Shown here: positions 32,401 through 43,948 of the stretch, piece after piece
Layout: each line of letters opens with the position of its first letter
Position numbering within the stretch: the stretch's first letter is position 1
From: Paramacrobiotus metropolitanus
Lineage: Eukaryota; Tardigrada; Eutardigrada; Parachela; Macrobiotidae
Direction: 5' to 3'
DNA length: 64,000 bases
Assembly: GCF_019649055.1 (NCBI RefSeq)
Contig: NW_026570309.1
Coordinates: forward strand, 310,001 to 374,000
Program-made: the position numbers and the translations under genes
Notes under the pieces: generated by a model
What the model was told of the DNA's origin: nothing
Seen by the model: only the letters and a program-made list of their open reading frames with translations
Database searches by the model: none

Positions 32401-33225
32401 TTTATGAGTTCATAATAATATTGTAATATTAACCCACCGAACTGTGCGGCTATGCATCTGTAGGTACTCTACTGTCATCTTTTTCAACAGGACTCACTGT
32501 TATAAATGAGCAAACGAACAACAAACGATACATACCTTGTATATCGATATTTACATAGCTTAGGTAGGTACATACATTGTACGGTTCGTTACAAAAGCTA
32601 ACTGAATTATTATGACTACAAGCAATTGAATTACAGAGGCTATCATGAATTGCCATTTTCATGGAAAGTTTGTAAACAAAAAACAGTGGCACTGTTTTTG
32701 CGAAACTTTTTTTCGTTACGTATTTGTCAAAAAATGATAAGACACTGCATGGTCCATGCAGTATCTTATCGTTTTTGGATAAATTTTAACACAGTTGAGG
32801 CACTGCATTTTGTATCAAACAGTTCTACGGAATTGCAAGAATATTTAGCGTGCGACGACAATTCCACTTAATCCAGTTGATCTTTACTTTGCGACGCAAG
32901 TGCAAGCGATGGATGAGCAAACATGTCGTTAGAGATGCAAATGTAGTTGGCAAGTAAACAGTGGTCGGTTGTGCTGGTCAGCGAAGATGAGAGAGTAGCT
33001 GGATGTACACTCACTCTTGATATCCCATCCAAGCGTCACATCATATCCCGATAAACCAGGGACAGGAGAGACGCCGGTAAGCAATCAGGTAGGCCAGCTG
33101 CGGCAACACCGCGTCAGATATCACATCGGCCGCTCATGAATAATTTTCTTCCCCTTCCCCCCGGTTAATATCCATTTCGCTGCCGTATGCCGTAGAGCAG
33201 GTGGATTGACGCGGGAGTGAATGGG
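29405..33225. other. Gene-poor stretch; small hairpin at 32729-32776
   Basis: Open frames of about 60-140 codons occur (for example 29414-29842 and 30483-30806 on plus), but opposite strands are equally open and no domain is recognisable. At 32736-32770, GATAAGACACTGCATGG is followed directly by CCATGCAGTATCTTATC, giving a hairpin with one mismatch and almost no loop. I see nothing else. Confidence 0.4.
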
Positions 33226-33330
33226 ATGGACGCCAGCAAAGATCAGTCAAAGCTCAAAAAGCAGCACACCGCTCCACCGGATCCGGATCAGTTGGTGATG
33301 TGGGACGTTGCAGGTTTTCCTGAGTAGAAT

Positions 33331-35599
33331 ATGGGACGTACATTGCCTATACCGGTTACGTGTGAGGTGTGCGGGGATCGGAGCTTTGGCCGACACTATG
33401 GTATGACCTTTAAAAACTTCTGTTAGTTTCAATTTTATGCATTTAATCAGTTTTGTGTCTGATATAAAATTTAGCGTTATAATCCAGAGACTGTATTTCT
33501 CGTGCTGCGTATTTTGTTAAACAATAATTCTAAAAATACTGTTTCTAAATTCTGATTGTGAATTCTAAAACTATTTATTTGGATCAGTTGCTGATGCGCA
33601 CGGAATTCATTGTCGATAAATTCTGTGTCATTTGATTAGGTGTTTACTGTTGCGATGGATGCAGCTGCTTCTTCAAGCGCAGCATTCGCCGGCGCATTTC
33701 GTACAGTTGTATTTGTAAGTATAAGTACAAGAAACTGTTTGTTGGAGATTTTTATTATTGGAAATTTAATTTTGCGCGTATAATAATCTTATATAAGTGT
33801 ATTTGGCATTTTATGTTACATATATAGAGCAACGCTACATATAAAATAGAGCAGTATAATAACGCCGTACTAATTAAGGAGCATGAGGCCAACTTGCCAT
33901 TCACTTTGCAACTGTACCATATACCGCAATATACTTAACCGCGCAGCAGTAATTACTTATCGTTAATAACGTACTGATGTATATACAACTTTACAGCTGG
34001 CAGTAATAACTGCGTTATCGACAAAGCCAGGAGGAATTGGTGTCCCGCGTGCCGGCTGCAGAAGTGTTTTGACGTTAACATGAATAAAAACGGTAGGTAA
34101 TGTTTCCTGTATAATTAAATTTATCGTGTTAATCTACCGCAAGGAAATTTAATCGGTTGCCGCGTAGTATGAAACACGTTTCTATAATGTTCTCATTCGT
34201 TACCGAACTCTCTAGCTTTTGTCCTGATGATATAGCTGTGCAAGATGAACGAGGTCCGAGAAAAACTTTGGCAAAAACCAAACGACCCGCTCCCTCTGCA
34301 GAGACCGAAGACCTTTCCTCTGCTACCACAGCCAGTACTACAGCAACGACGTCACGGATGCTGCCGGGTTATTCAATCACTGATTTGTCGATTAATTCGG
34401 ATATCCGAATTTCAAGCCCTACACTCAACGGAAGACTGCTGATCCGTCAGGAACACAGCGCATTTGCTGGGGTTATCCCATACAATAAAGGTATTTTGAT
34501 GAACTCGATGCTTGTTTTTTATATTGGTTATCCTTGTTTTATTACGTAAGAAATTAGTAAGTTGTTGATTACGTAATGCTGTTACGATCGATAAGGTTAT
34601 TCGCGTCATGAACAAAGTAATTTATTGCTTATAAATAATATAACTCTGCGACCCTCATACATCATACGCTGTTAACCATGATATATTGACAGAAAATAAA
34701 GCGCATTTTTCATTTACTGTTTGCTTCGACAATACATGTATATAAAATAACAATAATTAATCTTCTTTTGGGCATTATATCAATAATTATTATATTTATG
34801 TGGATGACTGCGTCACTAACATTGAACGTCGTATGATTGCAGAAGACATAACCGCCAGTCGCATTCCCTTGCTGCTCTGCATGCAGCAGTTCCGACTGAT
34901 GTTGTGGGAGCGTATTCAGCGCACGGAATTTATGCACCTGATTTTGACCAGCGATCAAAAAGCAACCATTGACAAGGTCCTGTCATCGATCTGGCCGGGA
35001 CTTTTTCTGCTGCATATCTCACACGGACCGTGGATGGAAACTACTTGTTCCGCTTTATGGAACCGGGTAAGATGAAAAAATTATACCTGCAATCACTACT
35101 GTAGAATGCGTGGAAGTGTGGAAGCAAACTTCACATTAACTTCAACGGGCATGCCTTACTCGTTTATGGCTTATTTCATAAAGGCCTTTGTACTACGCTT
35201 CTCCTCATAATGTTGATCGAACAGTGACATTTTTCAACATTTATGTACAGAGAAGTTCAGGTTTCTTCTCTTCAGGGCGGCAGCGAGAGCAACGCGATGG
35301 TCAAACTGCTTATGCGCTGTCGTGACACGCAGTTGGATGCATCGGAATTCGCCGTCCTGGAGAGTCTGATTGTGGTGCAGAGCCTGCAGAACATTCGCCT
35401 GAGTCCCTTCTTGATGGAACTACAGGAACGCCTACACGGTTATCTGTGGGCGCACTGCAGTATGACCCAGCCGACGGCACCGACCCTGCGCTTTGCAAAA
35501 TTCCAGATGCTGACCAATCAACTGCGTCGCATCAAACCCGAACAGGTTCAACAGGAAATCGGCTCCCTGACCTTTACACCCCCGGCACCGCTGTCCTAG
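33331..35599 (+). CDS. Nuclear receptor, NR2E-like (PNR / DHR83 / FAX-1 type)
   Basis: Six exons (33331-33400, 33640-33714, 33997-34092, 34236-34490, 34843-35066, 35276-35599) join in frame to 347 aa. The DNA-binding domain is complete: [14 protein letters not shown], then [18 protein letters not shown], then [20 protein letters not shown], with all eight zinc Cys. The P-box CDGCSCFFK and the T/A-box [11 protein letters not shown] are typical of the NR2E group containing PNR, DHR83 and FAX-1. A Ser/Thr-rich hinge follows. The ligand-binding region ([26 protein letters not shown], then a helical C-terminal exon) is divergent and short. The protein should bind DNA half-sites in the nucleus and regulate transcription. 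The start ATG lies only 10 codons before the first Cys; an upstream frame from 33226 ends in TAG just before it, so a longer 5' exon cannot be excluded. Confidence 0.85.
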
Positions 35600-36840
35600 T
35601 AGCAGTGGCTTTAGTACAGTAGAATAATTTCTCGTATGTTTATGGAATGGTTTTTTTGGCAAGCGCTAGTCAACATGCTAGCCAATCGCAGTAGCTAGAG
35701 GGTATCAATGAAAAAGGTCGAGCGTGTAGGTCAGGTTTTTTGAACGGTATACTGGAGAAAACTAGGCAGTAATTTGGCTCTTATTGTTTTCTGCTTTCTG
35801 TGGTTGCTGTTCAGATATTCACGCGGACTGAAAATAAGAAATAACGAACTCTAGACAAACAAATGCTTGCAGTTTATATTTCTGTTCGTAACAGCTTTAT
35901 TACGCTTAATATATAAACAACTTATATCAAGAATTTATATCGACATATTACATCAAAAATTATCAACAACATGAACACACGTAAGCTGTCAGATACAGTT
36001 GTTATTATTATACGAAGGCTGTATAATATAATTGAATAATATCTATGCGTGCTACCGAACGAAAAAGGGCATAGCTTGTCTTGGGGACATCAGTTTACTC
36101 TTAACGGATCACTGACGTTGAACGTAACAAATCGAAAACTTAAAATAAAATTTAAAAAATTTATTCCCGTATGTGGTGGCCGAAGTGTCCTTGTAATTTA
36201 TCATTACGTACTTGTATGTACTTGTGCATGTATCTGAATATGCATTATACAGATTGCACTGAGTATGTACACTGAATATCTATATTGTACAATGAATATC
36301 TATATAATACGTGCACTGCCAAATGCACGGCGTTGTGCATTTTACTTGTATTATTATCAAGTGTACACCGATTTATCGGACAGAGCAGGAAATCCAAACA
36401 CATAATATCTATTTAGAATTCGTGCCATGCCCGATAAATTTTCACAACTGGTAACATAATCTTTGATTAAGCATCAGAATTTTTAGATGAATGTCAATAC
36501 AGACGTAAAATGGTCCCGGTATTACTGCAGTATGTATTTAAATGCACATCAAAGAGCGATGCCGTTGTCTGACACGGCTGTTGTTACTTGAATATTCATA
36601 TAGATATGGCATTTCTGAACACTGCACATCCTCCAGTTGATGGAAAAAAATACTAAAGCGTCCAGTCATCTATGTAACTGCTTGTTCAGCTTGAGTGCTT
36701 TTAAAAGTTCTTACACCTATCGAAAACGATCAGTGTAACAAATTGCTGCACCTCAACAAACCACCGTTCATTTTGGATCCGGTCAGCCGAACTAAATACA
36801 AATAATCCAGATAGTAACACTGTTACAGTAAGCAGCACCA
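35600..36840. other. Intergenic, nothing recognised
   Basis: AT-rich sequence with no supported exon. It separates the nuclear receptor from the GPCR cluster. Confidence 0.45.
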
Positions 36841-38023
36841 ATGGAAGGGAATTCTTCCAATGGTTCTGGTCGAACCATTTGTGGTGAATTTATTGATTTC
36901 TTTGTCGCTAACGGAACGATAAGCACCATTACAACCAGTGACTCTGCGGCGATCTGGGGATTTCACACCATTATCACGATTATTACTAGTTCGTTGGCTG
37001 TTTTACTTAATTCTGCTTTGGTTGGGGCATTCCTAAACCAACCTCGTCGTCACTCTTCGTTCAGCGTGTACTTTATAGCACTGTCGATATCCAATGTGTT
37101 GTTAAGCCTTCAAGGATGGATCAATGTTGCTGCTGATCGTGATCCAGATATTTTAGATAATCGAGCTTTTTATGATGTTTCTCAGTACATTTCCTGGGTA
37201 CTGGGCGGTATCCCGTTGAATCTTCATGTACTGATCGCCGGCAGTCGTGTATGGGCTATTCGATTCCCAATGTCGTACCGTAGCCGACATAACAGCCTGC
37301 TGGCAATAGTGTTGACCTTTTGCATGGTGGCATGCGTTCATGTAGTGTGCCTGCCTGTGATGATAATGTTGGCTGTATATAACCGATTACTCGAAAACAG
37401 CTGTCAGGTATGAAAACTAAATATTATGAAAGTTTAGAATGCTAAAATACTGAAAATCTTTTATCCAATATTATTAAAATTCGAATGAAAGGAATAACAC
37501 CGGATTCCAGATGATAGAGCAAATATTGTGGTCAAATGGCCATGACCTTTTGAGAAGAATATCTGTTTTCCGCATTTTATTTGTGTTTGTTCATGTTTAG
37601 AAGATGGCGCTGTTCGACCTTCAGATAACATGGATTCAGTTAGCCATGGTGTTGATTTTCGAGTTTCCGATCTTTGTCGTGAGCGTCTCTTGGGTTTATG
37701 TGGCTGTCAAACGGCGGGGAAAACGCAAAATCTTATCTAGATTGACTTCAACTCCTTCGGATGCGCAAGGCAGAAACAACACCGGTTTCGTAGTGTTCTC
37801 AGCGGTGACAGCAAGCGCGGTTATTTGCTGGACTCCATACAACACATTGTATACCGTTTTCGCTTTCAGTTCAGAGGACAAGACCATGGATCCCACTTTG
37901 CTTAACTTGTGTTTGGCGTTGTATCTAATTCAACCGGTTGTGGATCCTGTGGTAATCGCTATCACCATGCCGGAACTGCGCGAGACCTTAAAAGATTTAT
38001 TCCGGCAAATGATTAGGAAATGA
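36841..38023 (+). CDS. Cluster GPCR 1, two exons
   Basis: Exons 36841-37407 and 37601-38023 join in phase 0 to 329 aa. The intron follows the codons SCQ in extracellular loop 2. The N-terminus has N-glycosylation sequons (NSS, NGT). TM1 has LLNSALV. TM2 and loop 1 read SVYFIALSISNVLLSLQGW. TM3 is followed by GSRVWAIRFPMSYRSRH, with SRVW at the DRY position. TM6 is SAVICWTPYNTLY. TM7 reads QPVVDPVVIAITMPELR, with DPVVI in place of NPxxY. Loop 3 is short and basic (VKRRGKRKIL). This family member is the first of seven in the cluster and looks intact. Ligand and coupling are unknown; the changed DRY and NPxxY suggest non-canonical activation. Confidence 0.85.
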
Positions 38024-39012
38024 CAAATGATTAGGAAATGTTTTACCCTCACAGACAACTTGATTACCCAATAACGCTTAACACCACTGGAACTGCTTCT
38101 CCCTTTTGGTGTTTTACTCGCAGTTTTCTTTGCAAATACCGTACTGCATGTTCACTCTTTTAGTAAATACTGCTGCTCTTCAAGCTTTCATCGATAATTA
38201 TGTACACGTCGTTAAAAAATTACAGTTAAACTAGCGCAGCTTGACATTTCTTACTACCGATGCTTAGTTTCCGGCAGCAAAAGCAATGCATTCCTCGTTC
38301 ATTACAGTAGTGTCTCGTAATTTCTCCCATTCAATTCACGCCGTTCTGCCCGGTAGTATGGAAAGCCCCATCCTTTGGGCGAAAGCGCAATTTGCCCTTG
38401 GACTTCGGCTATACTATATCGCCATTTAAGTCATCCAGTGTAGCCGTGGCTGGACAGCATTTCCGGATTTATCGTTCCCGACTTGCTGGCTTCACCTCGT
38501 CCCGACAACTGATGCACAACTTGTGCAGGATACCGAAGGCCAGATGTCGACTGATCTCTTGCACTGTTGAACAGTCTCAGTAATACACAATGTAGTGAAT
38601 TTTTAAACGGTAGAATGGTTGAAGTACCTCGATGTTTGATGCATCATTCGACAATCCAGGTCATACATATTTGCAGTTGCTTTATGGAAAATACCACATT
38701 TTTCATTTGTCTCTCGCAACTGATATAAGACATAAGTTGGCTGGCACCTGTCGGAAAATTACACAGCATCAAATTACGAATGATATCAAAGTAATCAGAC
38801 GTCGTTGGTAAAGCTTCCCCCAAGGGACCTCTACTGCGCCATCGCAGAATTTAAATTTTCAAGAGAGTTACGGCCGGGCGTGACGCAACCTACTCTACCG
38901 GCAAACTAATTTCTGTTTTATCCGTGAACGGCCATAAAACGGTGAGTTTAATCTCTGGCATTCTATTGATTCTAGCCGATTGTAGAATGCATCTTTCAAA
39001 AAATTCCTAACC
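38024..39012. other. Intergenic, no gene seen
   Basis: Spacer between cluster GPCRs 1 and 2, with only short frames and no repeat of note. Confidence 0.45.
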
Positions 39013-40570
39013 ATGAACAACGGAAGCTGTACGAATTCCAGTAATTCTATAGGCCCTGGGATGACTAATGCGTGTGTTGTTGGAATCGATGCATTACCTG
39101 AAGAGGAGATCAGTTTGTCAGCCTGGAATTTTGACGATATAGTGACGATTATTTGCAGTACATTGACCTTAATTTTGAATTCAGTTCTAGTCACGGTATT
39201 GCTAACAAACCCGAAGCTCCGTTCATCCTTCAATATTTACTTGACTACTTTGCTTATCTTTGATGCCTTGTTAAGCTTACATGGATTTCTCAGCCTCGCT
39301 GCCATTCACTACCCTGGTGCCAAATATAATGCAGAGTTATCTGGCTTATATGCTTACGTTTCATGGGTTATGAGCGGAATTCCGTTAAATATTCATGTAC
39401 TCATTGCCGGTAACCGTATCTGGGCAATGGCGGCGCCATTTTCCTACAAAAACCGACATAATAATGCAGTAGCAATTGGACTGACGTTTCTGATAATTGT
39501 GTATGTTCATGCGATATGTCTGCCGGTGGTATTTATAACTGTTCTTTATTGCCCTATTCCGATGGATTCCGATGTGTGCGAGGTATTACGAGCCAGAAAA
39601 CATCCAATTACGCAAACGATACGTTATTGCAGCAGTAATTGCTGAACAACTGAAGCATGAAAACTGAAGCTTTTAAGATCACGACTAAAACCGATACGTA
39701 GTACATGTATGTATTCGCAGTTGAGCGGTTTCGTTGTCCTGGTAGAAATTCTCTCCTTGCCATTTTACATTACTGAAAAGCGCAAAAAACACGGGTATGG
39801 CCGATAGACATAATTTAAGGCTACTTGTTATCGATTTCACGGTACTCCGTCGAGACGGTCAACCGTGAATCGACGGTTTATTCGTCGAGACGGTTTGACC
39901 AGCTTCAGATTTATATCGCAAATTCTGGCTTGTCCAACACCACTTGAGCAAACCCAGCATTAATAAATAAAGACATAGAGCCCGTAAATTTCGCACTGTA
40001 CGTAACTGATGATCGAAACAAAAAATAGAGTAAACTGGATTTGTATGTTGACCATAAGGGACACCTAGGTATATGCATCTTTACTCCAGATGACGATTCT
40101 GATTCAACTCAGTATACCGCATTAATAATGCACGTCTACTGTTCCAGAATGCTCCGAATATTTTGCTGGAATGGGAGAAATTCACGATGGTCCTGGTGTA
40201 CGAGTTTCCGGTGGTACTTATGACGGCATCGTGGGTGTACATTGCATACAAGCGGCGACTTCAGAGAAGGATACTCTCTAGGGTGGCCACAGCTCATGAG
40301 ACTATGGAAGGTCATCACACGCATCATCATCACAAAAGCGTCGGTTTTCTGGTGCTGACGTTCTTATTGGTCAGCGCCATCGTGTGCTGGACCCCGTATG
40401 AAACTTACTATGTTCTCTTCACATTTGGCATTATCGAAGAGAATCCGAAACTTATCAGCATCACTCTGGCGTTGTATATTGTGCAACCTGCTCTGGATCC
40501 CGTATTGATTATTCTGACAACCAGTGATTTGCGAAGATGGATTAAGGAAACGGTTGTTAAATGTATATAA
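39013..40570 (+). CDS. Cluster GPCR 2, two exons
   Basis: Exons 39013-39582 (ending CGAG|gtatta) and 40148-40570 (after GTTCCAG) join in phase 0 to 330 aa. The intron again falls just after the loop-2 Cys (DVCE). Motifs are AGNRIWAMAAPFSYKNRH after TM3, AIVCWTPYETYY in TM6 and QPALDPVLIILTTSDLR at TM7. Loop 3 carries a run of His residues (HHTHHHHK), unusual for a receptor loop. The closest relative in the window is cluster GPCR 6, which shares the NNAVAIGLTF TM4 and the DSDVCE loop. The 565-bp intron contains two copies of CGTCGAGACGGT (39850 and 39884). The gene appears intact. Confidence 0.85.
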
Positions 40571-41350
40571 CTCTTGGTTTCGCTGTCAAGCTGGCCGATA
40601 ACTGCTTAATAATAAAAGCCACCAGCGGATGCGCTACAGTTAGTTTTAAAATAACAAGAAGTTAAGATAGGTGGCGCAAACACCTTATGATATTTACTGT
40701 CGTAAAAACAATAAAATCTAATGAAGTGATATCTTGCGGCAAACCATTACGTAAGCATTTACCGCGCGTGAGACGCCTTGACTGCCGACGTGTCGATAAA
40801 ATGAATACTGTAAGTAAAAGTGTAAACCCACACGTTTACAGTCTTCCACTAGAGTAGATAACGCCATATCCCAGAACCACCGGGCACTCTGGGGGAATAA
40901 ACGCTGCTTCGAATTGTCGAACACTTTCAATACGTACCCCCTATATAGTATACACCTTCACCGCTGTTTGATTTATAGCCATGATGTTTGCAAAATGCGC
41001 TCTTCACTTTAGACTGTGAAGTTATTGTTGGCCAGTATCTCTGTATGCGTTCATATTTCACCCGCATCGCAGAATTCATTCGGGATCACGGATGATGTGA
41101 CGAAGGGCTGCCAGTCCACGCTAAGTTGATGTGTTGAACAAAGTCTTGTTATTTAGCTGTTATCGATGTAATTTTAATTTACCAAGGCACTGGGATGCAA
41201 GACTGCAAATAGACGATCCCGGTTAAAAGTGCCATTTTTGACTAACTTTTGATCCATTTTTTATGAAAATAGCCTTTCTCTTTCCCCATAAACAAATCAT
41301 AATATTTAAGCAAAGGGCATCTTTCCAAAGCATGTTTGCACTAATGCGCA
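40571..41350. other. Intergenic, no gene seen
   Basis: Spacer between cluster GPCRs 2 and 3. No supported coding or repeat feature. Confidence 0.45.
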
Positions 41351-42533
41351 ATGAATGTGAATTATTCTAATATATCCACTCATTTGACCTGCGGAGATTT
41401 CGATGAGTTCGGAGTTCCTTATGAAACGGTGAACGACGACGATCCATCTACCGCTGTCTGGGGATATGAAAGCATTCTCAAAGTTACCTGTAGTACGCTA
41501 GCGTTTCTGTTAAATTCGGGCTTGGTTTTTATTTTTGTGAGATATCCCCGTTTGCGCTCCTCTTTCAGCGTCTATTTCATCGCTTTATCGGTTTCCAACG
41601 CCTTGCAAAGTCTCCATGGCTGGATCAATACCGCTTTGGAACGTGCACCCGTTTTGATGTACAACCCATATTTGTACGACACTTACCTGTACATTGCATG
41701 GGTACTGGTTGGTATCCCATTGAACCTGCATGTGCTGATTGCCGGTAATCGTGTCTGGGCTATCACATTTCCAGTGTCCTATCGAAACCGACATAACAGC
41801 TTTGCAGCGGTGGTGTTGACCTTTTGCATGGTCGCATACGTTCATATTGTGTGTTTACCATTTGTGGTAGTTATGGCTGTGTATTCGCGTTTGTTACCCG
41901 AAAGCGGTTGCCAGGTAGGAGAGCTACTCAATATGTTGTAATTCTTAGCGGGTATATACGTATACAGATAAATCTAGGCATTTCATTGCACCGGAGCAAT
42001 CCAATCGAAATTTTATTATACTTCTTGTAATGCTGAACAAAATGTGAAAATATGTGGGATTTTCGAAATTCATCCTGTTTTCGCGCACTTGTATTTAGAA
42101 CACTGTGCTCAACCGCGTGCAAAGAGTCTGGGTCAAATTGGCAATGGTGCTCGTGTACGAGTTCCCCGTAATCGTCCTGACCGCATCTTGGATTTACGTG
42201 ATAGTCAAGCGGCGGGCGCACATCAAAGTCACCATTAGACAGCCCGCAATACAGGCGGACGGGAAGACGAAAAACAACACGGGATTCATGGTGTTTTCGG
42301 CGGTCACAGCAAGCGCAATTATCTGCTGGACTCCATACAATACATTGTTTACGGTCTACACGTTTTACACAGAGGGGTCGATAGCTCCAACGTTGCTGAA
42401 CTTTTGCTTGTCATTGTATTTGATTCAACCAGTTCTGGATTCCGTTCTGATCTTTATCACCATGCCGGAACTGTACACAACAACGAAGCAAGGTTTTCGC
42501 CAATCAAATCTGAAAGCTCAGCAACGAAAGTAG
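41351..42533 (+). CDS. Cluster GPCR 3, two exons
   Basis: Exons 41351-41914 (ending TGCCAG|gtagga) and 42099-42533 (after TTTAG) join in phase 0 to 332 aa. The N-terminus has NYS and NIS sequons and the acidic CGDFDEFGVPYE. TM3 is followed by AGNRVWAITFPVSYRNRH. TM6 is SAIICWTPYNTLF. TM7 reads QPVLDSVLIFITMPELY, where even the Pro of DPVL is replaced by Ser. Closest to the damaged GPCR 4, with which it shares the N-terminal GDFDEFGVPY block and the exon-2 start NTVL. Apparently intact. Confidence 0.85.
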
Positions 42534-43948
42534 GCAACAAAACCAGAGCGGGGAGTTGTGGCATACTTATGTGTTTACGTCGTGCCGTAAGCTGGTCGTG
42601 TATAGTACAGACATTATTCTTATCACTGACCATGAAGAATCTGCTATCATGCTGTGCTTCGCACAATCTAATTAATATATTGTGGAGTTTCGTTTTATAT
42701 TACCTGAATGCAGCGCGAAAGCACATCTCCCGTTCATTTCTGTTTTTACCCACAATTTATTTATTGATGTTTGCGCACTGTCTTTACGTTAACAGGCTCG
42801 TAGCAAAATCGCTCGTTCCAGGTTGCTACAAAAATCTGGTAAAGATAGATGTTTTCAAAGAAAAGACCAGACTAATCTGCAGATTGATCAGTACATTCAG
42901 CATGTATAGGCGTATTGCGAGCGAAGTTATAGACCCCACCGGCACGAAGATAACGCGTACTAAAACATATGAATTGGATTTTTTACGATGTTCCTTAATC
43001 CGACTTTCTTTGGCTGAAGCCAAGTATTTACTTCTGTTCTCGACGACGTTCAAATAATTTTATGCTTCCCGTCAAAAACAAAACAAACCTTGCGCCGCGC
43101 TCTAGCAGTATAACGAATAAAGGCGGTTCTCATGCTACCTGTACGCCGATTGCCAACGAGAATGGTTGCAGAATTCATATATTGTAATTAATCCCAAGAC
43201 AACGTAATAAATCTGCTTGGTGCCTTTTTCGGCCCAATACAGTTAAAATGTTAAATGACTATCTACTGGCAAAGTTACCAACGATGTTATTCCATATATA
43301 AAAATGCTACCGCTTTGCGGGTATTTGCATTTTTTGAAGAGCTAAACCAGTCTGTTGTCATGAATAAACGTTCTATGGTGATTTTTATTTATGTTTGCTT
43401 AGCGACATAACAGTCAGTCATTCCCCTACGGCCAGGCCGTTCTATGGTTGTATCAGCGACACTCCGTAAGCAACTGTTTGCTGTGAACTTCAGTTAAAAT
43501 TAATGACGACAGTCATGACCCTGTTTGGCCGTATGCTAAATTTCAAATGCAGTTTTTCACCGGGTAACAAAATATGTGAACGCCATAATCTTTACACTCA
43601 GGAAGAGTGTAACTACTGGCTGCCATTGATACAAATTAAACACATTCGATACCATTGATTTCAAAAGCGATGCTGTTGGGTGAGCATGATACAAAAATGC
43701 GCTCATACATTATAACCTTTAATTTAGAAGCCTTGGTTGATTAGTCATCATGCTTTCAATCGTTAATATTCGCTCATAGGGAAAAAATTCAGAATTCAAG
43801 CTGATTTTAAAAAAAAACCGCAACCGATATACCAATACACACAGTTTTTGAAGAGCTGAGAAGGTTAATTCAGTTTTATTATTATCAAATGTTTATATAG
43901 TTCTTCGTTTACCACAGTAATCAGTTGTGTTGAGTCGCATCGACCACA
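42534..43948. other. Intergenic, no gene seen
   Basis: The reading frame of GPCR 3 exon 2 is overlapped by a longer frame (42404-43057) in another phase that continues past its stop. It has no domain and looks like a by-product. The rest of the stretch is unremarkable. Confidence 0.4.

Noticed and set aside
42404-43057. 217-codon plus-strand frame overlapping GPCR 3 exon 2
   Set aside because: The overlap is in a different phase from the receptor, and no domain appears after the receptor stop.
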